This document shows positions 54,901-64,000 of a DNA stretch of 64,000 nt, piece after piece. The translations under genes were made by a program, and so were the position numbers. This DNA comes from Plazaster borealis (Eukaryota > Echinodermata > Asteroidea > Forcipulatida > Labidiasteridae). A model generated the notes under the pieces. It saw nothing but the letters and a program-made list of their open reading frames with translations, searched no databases and had not been told where the DNA came from. Every line of letters begins with the position of its first letter. Within the stretch, counting starts at the first letter, position 1. The DNA lies in the NCBI GenBank assembly GCA_021014325.1, contig CM037473.1, forward strand, positions 22,620,822-22,684,821, read 5' to 3'.

Positions 54901-57900
54901 ATGTATATGGTGGATTATATAAAGTGCTTAACTGTTTTGTTAGCAAAAACCAATTCTGTAATGTTCCTTTAACATTAAACCTTTTTTAAAAATAACACCG
55001 TATATATCTTTTCTTCTTGCAGTACTCGCCATCCTATTACTCTCGTGTTCCTTACTGGATACAAGTCAAACCTCCTAAATATCAGGTAAAAAATCAGGAG
55101 TGCAGTCAATTCAATGCCTGCAGGCAAACTACAGGATTAGTAATTATAGAAAAAACAAGTTTCAATCTAATAACTCGTTGATTCATACCAGTACCATGAC
55201 CGAGTTTACTATGATTCTGTGTGATCCAGCCCACCCTCTTAACCCTCAAATTGTTCAGAATTGCTCAGGCAGTGTCCGATATTCATGTCTAAAGACCAAC
55301 AAATTTAAGGATTCCCTTTTACCTAGCATGCCTAGTGCAATTAACCTTTTTATCAGTAGTTGGTTGAGATGTTGGTAGACATACATTCTATTTTGCATGT
55401 ATATTTTATGTTCTGTATAAACCTGTTGCCCTCACCCATTTATTTCACTGTAATTTTTATAATTTTATATTCTTGTTTATTGTTTTATATGCCCTACTAT
55501 ACTGGTTGTATTAATTCTCCTTGTACACACGGATTTCATGTTTTTTATCATGGTAATAAATATTTTGAATCTTGAATCTTGAATCCAAATATTTGTCATC
55601 TACTAAATTTGGTGTCCTCTTTACAGGACAAGGAAGAGATGACAGTGCCTTTCCCTATCATGGTGTGCAATCTCATCGACGCGTACCTGGAGGAAGGCTT
55701 GTGGTTGAGAGCGGTGGAGAGCATCCACTCCTACTTGTCTGTCAAGAAGTACCCTCCATCATCGTTACTACACATCATCATGAGCAAGGTTTTAGAGGTA
55801 AGATGTAGATCCTCAAGAAATCAACTTTCCAATTAATATGAAAAAATTTGGATGTTATTTCTTATTTAATATCGTTTAAACCGGTCTTCCGTGTAACGTG
55901 CCACATGTCTGTGTAATTTTGTTTTCTCCCACGATCAATTCGATCATATCTTTGAATCACCTGCATAAATTTTGACTAACCCCTGCTATGTTTTTGCAAT
56001 ATTAATATTAAACTAATTACATGTAAATAAGGTCAAATTGGTGTCATGTCTGCGTAACTTTTGTTTGGTTTTTCAAGACCTTTCAAATGATGTATGAATT
56101 GTAAAAATTTGTAGCTTATACAGTGAGGTCAAGTTGGTGTAAAGTCTGTGTATTAAACTTTTGTTTGGTTTTCCTTTCTGATGATTTATAGATTGTTAAA
56201 GTCTTTTGCTGTTGAAACATTTACCTTTGGTTTTGTATATTTTGACCCCTGATGACTTTATCATGACGTTTTAACTTTTAAGTACATGTACGTATACAAT
56301 CAAGGTATAAGAATGTTAAGTTTCAAGTCTGTCCAAGATTTCTCTGTACGAGAAACGTTGGCGAGAATGTTCAAGGGTTAGATATTATGCCTGTAGGAAT
56401 TAAGTTTGACTAGCCCACAGCACTCTTGACAAATATATATCTTCATGCAAACTTGAATCCTCGATTCTGATTGGTTGATCCATAGCAACAAGAATGTGAT
56501 ATAAACTTATATTAAACGGCCCATATAAAACCCTGTTCTATAATGTGCTACTTTAAGTTAGGCATCAAGTTTGCTTGAAGATAAGTTTGTTATCACATGT
56601 GCGCGAGTGAAATACAGACAAATATAGCGCATCTGCATCTCATATCCAACGAGGCCTATGTGCTTTGTTGGATATGGGATGCAGTAGCGCTATGTTTTTC
56701 CGTATTCCACTCACGCTTGTGTGATAAAATAACAGTATAAATATTTTTGTCCGTTTACTTTAATATGATAGTGGAAAGACGTTGCGTTCACTTCCCAAGC
56801 CATCAATCTTTTAAAGTCAGTGCTCTGCGTTCACCGCCCGTCCACGCCAGAGATGTCTCAGGTCTACCTTGAGTCGTTTGTGCCATCTGATAACGAATTG
56901 TTCGGTCTGGAGAGTGATGATCCCATCAACACACCATGGGATTTCATTGGTAGTGTCATCAGGTACCAGACATCAAAATGTTTTTTTGTTTTTTTTCTTT
57001 CTTTTCTTTTAAATATTTCTACAGACATTCAGGGCTCAAATTTCAAGAATCTCCACTATTAGACTACAGGTCTTTTAACTAAAACTTTTACTACACCAGA
57101 AATATTTTTACATGACCCAAAATGTTTTGTTCTCTTTCAAAGACACCCAAATGAGGGGAATACTTGTGGTTCCCCCATACATGTAAAATATTTGCATCTT
57201 ACACTTACAGAAAGTCCTTGCAGCTGCCTCTAGGAGATTCTGAAGAGGATATAAAGGAGCAAGAGGAAGCTCAGCATTCAGTCTTAAGGAACAATCATCA
57301 GATGTTACTGAGCTATATCGTGGCTCTAGTGGAGCAGGACTTCCAGGTCTGGGTGCATCGGTGAGTGTTTTGGCTTGTGTTATATTATAACCAATCAAAT
57401 AGAGTCAATCATCGGTCTTGTGGATTCCCCCAAAGTTCAAGCCCTAACTTTAGTCACTGTACCACCTGAAACTGCTCGTCAATTTACTCACTAAACACAA
57501 AACCGCTTGAGATTACAAAACACTTTGTATCTCTATTTGTTTTACAAGTGCCATTATTTGTTTACTACCTTAAAGTTTCAATTTAGTAAAGGCAAATAAT
57601 AAAAACATTGTGTAGATTATTTGAAAGATAATTTTATCTTCCACAAAATGAGCCAAACTTGTAACATATAAAACAACAAAAGTTATGCTATGATTTGAAG
57701 ATACTGCATTAATCTGTTGACTTTTCCCTGCTCAGTTCAGTGAGTAAAGCCTTGTTCATACTTCCTGCGAATGCGAATGCGAATGCGAAGCAAATTTTGA
57801 TGACGCAATAATCGGTACGCACTGTTTTTTCAATTGTGACGCAAGAAAAATCGCTTCGCACGAAGCATTCGCAGGAAGTATGAACCTGCCTTAAATGACT

Positions 57901-60900
57901 CATAATATTGAAACTGTGCACAAGTGTTAATGGGTGAAAATCAGTACAATAATTTCAGTAAAACTTGCAAACGCTCATAACATTCCATGGGGACACTGGC
58001 CCTTTCTAAAGGTCCACAGTTCTGTCGGGGACCATGACAGCTGTATTTCTTGTAGGAATGCTCCTTTTTGAACGCTCCAATATTAAATCTTGCTTTCAAT
58101 GGGAGCGTCATTTATTCTTGTTGGAACTGGGTGGAGACAACAGCCGCGCTGATTTGCGACTCGGTCCAATTTTCTGCCTCGTCTTTGTTGAAACCTCTCT
58201 AATGTACAGCCAAGAGATTGCAACCACCAAGGAGCAGAAGTCATGTCACTGTATGCTGTCCAGTATTCTATGGCCGGATGGTAATGTCAAGGCGTCGGGT
58301 CCATTTGCCACACAGCTGATCAGTTTCATGCTTGAGGCTGTGGCGGCAATTGGCAGCGCATCACACATGGTGAGAAACTCTATCCTACAAAATTCTTCTT
58401 TCCTCTACTGCCGAACCACTCCCAGAGCTGCCAACTCTCCCTGATTCGGCAGAAAGTTCCCTGAAAATAAACCAATCTTTCCATGTTCTGATGAACAAAT
58501 ATGAAAATCTCCCTGATTATTGGAACTTTTTCCCTATTATGTTGAATGTAATTCTAAATGTTTCCCTGATTGTTGTCCCTTATTGCAAGATGCAGATGTT
58601 GGCAGCTCTGCACTCATCACTCGCATGGTTTTGAGTGATAGATGCACTATGCCAGCCTGCAATATGTTGACTGGTGGTGATTGCAGCCATACAGTTTACG
58701 GATAGTTACATGCACAGTTATTATTGTGTCTCTCTGTGCTAACAAAACCAAGGGACCCTCAAAAGCGACTAGCACTGTAACACATAGGCTTGAAGATACC
58801 TGTGTAGAGAAAATGTGGAAGAAATGTTCAGTTTTAGATGTGGGAGGAAAACCACCAAATAGGGAAAAGCCACTCGGTCAAGTAGGGACTGAAATCCGAA
58901 TCCACATGCAAGGCTCCAGTCCGGGATTCCAACCGGGGTCCACACACGTGAAAGGCAAGGAAGAAACTACTGAGCCAACTGAATGCCCAGTTGTTATGAA
59001 GTGTAAAATGTCTTTAGACAGTGGAAGCATAGTGTCATAGCTCATGGAGCATCTAGCCGAGTGTGGTAGACACCTTTTTCGAATTTGTACAATTTTTGTT
59101 TTTCATCATTTACAATAACTTTAAGCCATTGTGGGCTGACAGACACTTGGGCGATTTTGTGGGTCTTTAAAATTATGTCAACACTGCTACCCAAAAAGTT
59201 TTCTTTTTTAAGGTTAGTTTGTGTCCTACAGGGCAACTACTTTTTAGAGATTCGAACAACGGAGCAGTAATAAAAAAGACCCCACAAACGGCATTTGTAA
59301 GATTGTGTGATAGCAATTTTTACGTTTTTATGTTTGTTTTGAAAATTACAGAAAATTTAACCAACAAGTTTCCAAATCTGTTAAAAGTTTTAAATTTTGT
59401 GTGGGATTTACTATTGATGATAATATTGATTATGCAACTGTGACAAACGAAACTAAATATATCTCACACAGCCATAGATTTCAGCATTCTCCTTCAACAG
59501 TAGTCTGCTGGCCAGATGCCAGTTAAAACACCAGAGGACCAGTCAAACTTTTCTCTAAGTGGTTCAGCTCAGCCTCGCTACCATGGGCAGCGCGCCGTAT
59601 CGATACCTCTCACCACTAACCCCTGGGAGGGAAACACTGAAAATCAACGCTGATTGGCTCCCAAAAGTGACTGATTTGCGTGCACGCTTGTTAATAACAT
59701 TCGAGCACTTGTAGGGCGCTTGTCGGGCTCTTAGTACGCACGTAAAAATGCACATAGAGCGCGTGTAAAAATGCAAGTATTTCAACGCAATACATTCAAA
59801 TAAATCATGTTTTTACATGGTCTCCCTAAACTGCATACAGTTAGACGTATCACAAGATCGAAAAAGAATGGGAGGGGCCAGTTGCTCTATGACTTGACGC
59901 GTATTTTGACAGCGCGCTCTGCGTAGTCTCTATAAGAGAATGGATCAACCACAGGACTAATTAAAATAGCCAAATATATGGGCTACTTTCGTTTCACACT
60001 TCCAGGGTGTTTAATCGAGCAAGGCATTCTGGGAAAGAAAACAAAATGGCGCGGCGAGATCGTACGCCATGGGAACGAGGTTGGGTTCAGCTGGCTAGTT
60101 CAGTGTTGAAAAGCATCTCTATTTCATTTGAAATATGGACTAGTGAAAAACCTGACTGACGAGTGAAATGACAAGCTAACTGGTCCTGCTGGCCAGTCGC
60201 TAAAAAAGTTAAGGGTAAACCCTGGATTTAGAATTTATGAACAAGATGTCAACATTCTCTTTTGTAGTACCCCTGTCTGAGGATGATAATAAGTTTAGTG
60301 GAAATGGCAGCAGAGACCTGCAGAGTTATCACTGGAGACAGTAGCATTATGGGAAATGCTGAGACCGGAGTACATCTGGACTTTGCTGCTGAGATGGCTT
60401 CGTTGTTATCGCAAGGTCAGTTTGGTCAGTAGGATTTCTAACCCACTGAACTCAGAAAGCGTATATAGGGCTTACAGGCATGCATCTTTTCAGCTTATCT
60501 TTAATAACAGTGCCATAAGAATTGAAAACAGTATACAAAGATTACAGCCTCAATTTCACAATGAGCCAAGATCTTAATTGCGAATCAATCTCAACAGCTA
60601 AGCAAAGTGTGATGTCACAATACAATTCGCTATGGTAAAATACCGACAACTCATCTTAAAAGCATCGTACCAGTTTGGTAATTGGAGCCTATTGTTTGTT
60701 TCAAACCTATATAGTTGTAGATATATACCATAAATCTAAACTTTGAAAATTTCATTTCAAAAGTGGTAGTGGTTTTGAGATATTGCTGAAAATCTGGAGT
60801 GGTTATGTCCAAGCAGGAAGAATAATCTGCAATTGGAATACACACTATGAGACGCGTAACGCTTCTCAGATTCAAATGTTTTGGGGAATAAAAAGTGATA

Positions 60901-63767
60901 TATTTTTCCATAACCGCAGTATTTCAAAGTGAGAAGTTTCTCAAAATGCATTATACTATCCAAAGGTGCTGTACTTCTTACCAAGTAAGTTTTTATTGCC
61001 ATTTATTATCAGAGTCATTAAGATGAATCTTAGTGCTTTGTGAAAAAGACCTTATGCACATGACATCATTTGAGTAGGGCACCCTCGGCTAGAGTGGTCA
61101 AAAAAAGGTAGCTCATTGGCTGATCCTTTGAGCCGCGCATACATAGCTGTGCGATTTTTGTAGTGTTTGTTCATTGCTTTACCTCTAAGATGGCAGCGTG
61201 ATGACGTCAATGCATTTATAAGGTCCATTGAGCCCTTGTATATTGATTGATCCTCACCCTGGAAGACACAGCTGTACTCTCCATCCCAGGGAGTTAAGCT
61301 GGTTTGAGGAATTAAATAAAAGGCTCAATGAATATTGATACTTTGTGGATAACTCTCTATATAAATAGCCATTATTAGGCCTGGGCGATGAGTGAAATTC
61401 ACTATCCGACTAGTCACAACTTCGACTCTAGTCGCGACTATTTTCAAAACCAAACATTGTGGATCACCGTAGGCACAAGATGGTAAAATTCAGGCTGATA
61501 TGTGAAGTATGCACTGCAATGGATGCCATTGCAGTGAGCAAATCTATTGACGCAACAATAAATCATAGCAGACAATGACAATTAGGCCTGGGCGACTAGT
61601 GAAATTCACTACCCGGCTAGTCGCGCTTCAATTATTTACGACTTTGACACTAGTCGCGAGGATTTTTTCAGTAGTCGTGGCAGTGTGGTTAACCGGGTAG
61701 TTGAAAAGTAGTAGTCACGACAGGACATAGCCATTAATATTATTTATAAAATGTTCTTTTGTTCTATAGAGGGCCTGGTGGAGAATATGGAATCTCTCAA
61801 TGTTCTTCTGTGCCTCCTGCGACCTGATTGGTTAAAACTGAAGGTGGTAGAGAATTTGCTGTGTGCCTACGATGATAGCCTAGTGAGAGAGGATTTCAGA
61901 GATCTGGTGGCTCAGCCTCTGTCGCTCAAAAAAGTGGTACGCCTAGTTTTTGTTAATCGCCAACATCTTCCAGAAGTTACACAGCAAAATCAATATTTAA
62001 CTTATTGAAAACCCTCCTACATAACATTAGCTTGCATTGACCCCTTGCAGATGCGGAAGGCACCTCCCCAAGATGCGTGTTACCATTTCCACTACTCTGG
62101 GGGTCAATTCCTTTGTGTACATTTTGACCCCTAAAATGGGGTGACAGGATAGGCGCCTGTAGTGCTGCATGTCATGAAAGGGGTTATTAGTTTACCGAAC
62201 ATTCACAACTATAATTAGCTGCACAGGCTGTGTATTGTATGGTGTGGAGCAACTGCATGCACAGAACTATCTACTGTGCATTTACTACACATTGCAGGCT
62301 TGCATAGTGAATTTATCATTCAAAACCAGGTATGCAACTTCTCAGCTGATAAGCTGATTTCCTCCTTTTTTATTTAATAATAGCGCCAAAGAATTTATTT
62401 GAAAAAAAATTACAATTTAAGTGTGGTTGGCCATTTCCTCTCGTTAGTTGCACATCTGCAAAACCATACGGTTGATATTGTTCAGACTGGAGGGCTAAAA
62501 ATTGTAAACAAATTGATGTCATATAACATCTGTTACAATGGAAGAGATATTTCCAGCATTTTGGAGGATATAATATTCATGTTGTATACAAATTAAAGAC
62601 ACAGGACAGGATGAGTTACTATCTTTATGAATCTGAAAGCTTACTGATTGTAAAGTTATTAGCAGTACCAATCCTCCAGAGAAATATTTCCGTCTGAAAC
62701 ACTGTTTAATTCAAGGATATAGCATTTGAAGACCACCGTTGCTTTGTTTTGGTTTCCGCACATTGATTCTGAAAGTATTAAATATACTAGTACAAGCCTG
62801 ATACTTCACACAATTACCTCCATGCACCTGGTCATTTCCTTGGTGCCCCTTAAAATGTTCCAGTAGATTTCCCTCATAAAAGTGCCCTTTACTGTGGAAA
62901 AATGCCTTGCCCCTACAAGAACAAAGTATAAGACCTGCTAATGTTGTGGTTTTTGATTCAGGTGAAAACCTATGTCCACTCCGGCTCTCTGTTTTACAAA
63001 GTACATGAGAAAAGTAATTTGTGATTTTGTTTTTGTTAATGATGGTTTTTTCTCTCCACAGGTGAACTATTACTTTTATCTGTTACCTCTAATGTCGACA
63101 GCTTCCCTGTCCACTAGGACACCTGAAAAGCAAAACCAACCAATTATAACTACCTCCAGGAAAAGACCGCATCAAGATACCGTCCAAGCCGGACCCCTCA
63201 AGACTCTGGCGTGAGTATCAACTGCTGCTATTGTTATTATGTAAAGGGTTTGAGTTGACTGCTAATTGCAACAAACTCAGCAATTTTACCAATCAAGACA
63301 AGATAAGATAAACAATTATTATCCCACACTGGGGAAATTAAAACTGGCCTTGATTTGAACAGTACTGAAAACACTAATATGGAACATATAACAAATTGAC
63401 AGATAGATAGGACCAATAAAAGACAACAAAAAACATTTGGTGCATTTCGTTATTTTGTGTATTTGGCAGGGTTAGGGTTGTAATAGACTTCATCATGTGC
63501 TTAGAACTAAATTTGGTGACACGTTTTAGTGGAAAAAACAAACTGGTTTACGATTTCGTGAGGATTTTTTCATGCCTGTTATGTATGCTTATCAGGCAGC
63601 TTTTGATTTTGCCATGGGGTTGTCATTTTTAACAATACCCTTTTTGTTTCCTGTCTGTATTGTCAGTGTAAAAAACAACATTGGCAACTTACAAACACTC
63701 AAAGAGCGTCCAAACAGCAAAGCTCCAAAGATGAAAATCAACAAAGTCAACCGCAGAAATATGAGAG
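48974..63767 (+). CDS. SLF1: SLF1 (SMC5-SMC6 complex localization factor 1), 5' part, cut by window end
   Basis: In vertebrates SLF1 binds phosphorylated RAD18 through tandem BRCT domains and, with SLF2, brings Smc5/6 to stalled forks and crosslinks. Exons seen: 48974-49007, 49930-50093, 50974-51052, 51463-51712, 52475-52658, 52960-53080, 53484-53929, 55023-55085, 55627-55797, 56772-56962, 57211-57360, 58210-58369, 60268-60415, 61770-61936, 63062-63210, 63667-63767 (859 codons plus one base; ends on a donor). BRCT1 spans about residues 34-112 (LDCTHVVCIRP, RSEKFLCGCASGRWVVTPDF), then NAPKRWREHLELK and BRCT2 (about 147-235). Residues 279-426 are a Ser/Pro-rich linker. The middle region matches SLF1 at DKEEMTVPFPIMVCNLIDAY, EMSQVYLESF and QPLSLKKVVNYYFYLLP. 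The last exon reaches KINKVNRRNMRG, just before the ankyrin repeats expected beyond 64000. Exon 1 and the 58210 acceptor are the least certain parts; without exon 1 translation would start at 49944. Confidence 0.92.
49560..49882. mobile_element. piggyBac-like MITE in SLF1 intron 1
   Basis: 323 bp between TTAA (49556-49559 and 49883-49886). Termini CCTTTTAGAGACCAT and, inverted, CCCTAGAGACCAT have the CCY start typical of piggyBac ends. Confidence 0.75.
50255..50465. repeat. Dispersed repeat containing an interstitial telomeric tract
   Basis: Tandem CCCTAA units fill 50356-50394 (about six and a half copies). Flanks TTCCGACACCCCGTGTTTCA and GGAACATAGGGTTGGCGGAA belong to the family also at 9385-9535, 12590-12715 and 25815-25890. 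In SLF1 intron 2. Confidence 0.85.
50523..50712. mobile_element. GGGCCCAATTT-family element in SLF1 intron 2
   Basis: GGGACCAATTTCGTACAGCT at the left and ATCTCTATGAAATTGGGCCC at the right are inverted relatives; CAGGATACTAGTG and TTATTCTGGTAAGCAT inside match 1106-1263. Confidence 0.65.
51975..52235 (+). repeat. tRNA-derived SINE (GGCCTAGTGG family) with GAAAT tail
   Basis: GGTTGGCCTAGTGGTATCTG, CTTCCACCTCTAGGACCCC and GGTTGGAATCACG are A- and B-box-like; the 3' end carries AATGAAATGAAATGAAATGA. Located in SLF1 intron 4. Confidence 0.7.
53287..53434. mobile_element. Short MITE (TTCATACYTCCTGCGAATGC termini), copy 1
   Basis: GGTTCATACCTCCTGCGAAT at the left is inverted at the right (ATTTGCAGGAAGTATGAACC). 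A second copy is at 57747-57893; both lie in SLF1 introns. Confidence 0.75.
54358..54520 (+). repeat. tRNA-derived SINE
   Basis: GATAGCTCAGTTGGTAGATA, GGAGGCCGTTAGTTCAAATT and the family tail TCAATTTTTCCTTGTTCAAC, ACCCAGTCAGTTTCCC. In SLF1 intron 7. Confidence 0.65.
54614..54968. mobile_element. TTAA-flanked MITE, AGGAACRTTACAG type, copy 2
   Basis: 355 bp, TTAA at 54610-54613 and 54969-54972; the whole element is the reverse-complement relative of 22630-22985 (GCTCATGAGCGTTTTATTCA, CCGATCGATCTCAAACTTC). Confidence 0.88.
55130..55588 (+). pseudogene. 5'-truncated CR1/L2-like LINE 3' end
   Basis: Plus-strand frame ends with DPAHPLNPQIVQNCSGSVRY, then LKTNKFKDSLLPSMPSAIN, the usual C-terminus of such reverse transcriptases. 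The 3' end at 55566-55588 is a short TTGAATC tandem repeat, typical for CR1/L2 LINEs. In SLF1 intron 8. Confidence 0.7.
57747..57893. mobile_element. Short MITE (TTCATACYTCCTGCGAATGC termini), copy 2
   Basis: TTGTTCATACTTCCTGCGAA at the left and TTCGCAGGAAGTATGAACCT at the right are inverted; same family as 53287-53434. Confidence 0.75.
58424..58602. mobile_element. hAT-like MITE (CAGAGCTGCCAAC termini), copy 2
   Basis: Inverted relative of 19788-19982, with CAGAGCTGCCAAC at 58424 and TTGGCAGCTCTG at the right end; CACTC-like flanks on both sides. Confidence 0.65.
59490..60220 (+). repeat. GTCCGCTGGCC-family repeat split by ~500 bp of other sequence
   Basis: GTAGTCTGCTGGCCAGATGC and AGAGGACCAGTCAAACTTTT stop at about 59568; the family resumes at 60085 with CAGCTGGCTAGTTCAGTG and CTGCTGGCCAGTCGCTAAAA. 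The insert 59570-60080 carries CGCATTTTGACAGCGCGCTC-type CpG-rich sequence and may be another element (CTCGCTACCATGGG / CCATGGGAACGAGG at its ends are inverted). Confidence 0.55.
60660..61017. mobile_element. TTAA-type MITE of the 27615 family, reverse orientation, right end decayed
   Basis: TTAA at 60656-60659, then AGCATCGTACCAGTTTGGTA; the right end stops at CAGAGTCATTAAG without the terminal GTATACG block. In SLF1 intron 13. Confidence 0.65.
61378..61730. repeat. Duplicated hAT-like terminus (GGCCTGGGCGA)
   Basis: TTAGGCCTGGGCGATGAGTG at 61377 and TTAGGCCTGGGCGACTAGTG at 61583 begin two similar blocks of GACTAGTCGC-rich sequence, probably parts of related MITEs. Confidence 0.5.
62810..62940. 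repeat. AGGCCTGGAATT-family dispersed repeat, diverged
   Basis: TGATACTTCACACAATTACC, TTGGTGCCCCTTAAAATGTT, AAGTGCCCTTTACTG and AATGCCTTGCCCCTACAAG match the family at 26118-26272. Confidence 0.5.
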
Positions 63768-64000
63768 GTAAATTGTCACCTTATTTTCATCCCTTCACAC
63801 AATTACACAACCATCTAAAGATATAAGTATAATATACTTTTCCAGCTATCATTGTAATTTTACTATTATGAGGGTTTCTGCGGATCCTTAAAAAGTATTA
63901 AAAAGTCTTATATTGAACTATCCAAATTTAAGGCCTTATGAAGCATTAAAAAGTATTATTTGAGGTCTTAAAAAATGGGCGCAGCATGTAATGAATTCTT

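Noticed and set aside
58034..58209. Upstream extension of SLF1 exon 58210-58369 using the TTTCTTGTAG acceptor near 58055
   Set aside because: That acceptor gives the wrong phase after the 57360 donor. The acceptor TCTAATGTACAG|C at 58209/58210 fits the phase and the protein alignment better.

Overview
This is an animal nuclear genome window, AT-rich and intron-rich, with about a third or more of the sequence made of short non-autonomous transposons. The gene content (phospholipid phosphatase, BCL7, SLF1) is metazoan. Frequent ACATGTACATGTA runs and many small TTAA-flanked elements suggest a marine deuterostome, most likely an echinoderm and perhaps a sea star. That species-level guess is inference. 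There are no bacterial operons, CRISPR arrays or rRNA genes. Most open reading frames over 60 codons are chance or transposon-derived, so the gene models were built from splice sites, intron phase and protein-family matches.

Layout. 1-16.2 kb holds no complete gene. It contains dispersed repeats and a possible 3' terminal exon pair (5403-5443 and 8313-8464) of an unidentified plus-strand gene. 16.2-31.8 kb is a complete minus-strand gene for a six-transmembrane phospholipid phosphatase (PLPP1/2/3 type; six coding exons, 326 aa). 32.7-37.3 kb is a plus-strand gene (five exons, 363 aa) for a basic, Ser/Thr-Pro-rich protein that weakly resembles the mitotic regulator PIMREG. 37.3-42.2 kb is intergenic. 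42.2-48.5 kb is a complete minus-strand BCL7 gene (seven exons, 266 aa), a subunit of SWI/SNF (BAF) chromatin remodelers. 49.0-63.8 kb is a plus-strand SLF1 gene (16 exons seen, 859 codons), cut by the right edge before its expected ankyrin repeats.

The four genes form two head-to-head pairs: PLPP with the PIMREG-like gene (880 bp between start codons) and BCL7 with SLF1 (510 bp). Each pair probably shares a bidirectional promoter. BCL7 (chromatin), SLF1 (Smc5/6 recruitment to DNA damage) and the putative PIMREG-like protein (mitosis) are all nuclear maintenance functions; an E2F-type site lies just upstream of the PIMREG-like start.

The main interest beyond the genes is: a decayed tandem array made from the tail of a coding exon plus its splice donor; histone-mRNA-like stem-loops and hammerhead-like motifs inside dispersed repeats; a nearly 1 kb inverted repeat in BCL7 intron 1; and several transposon insertions whose target sites can be reconstructed from the window itself.
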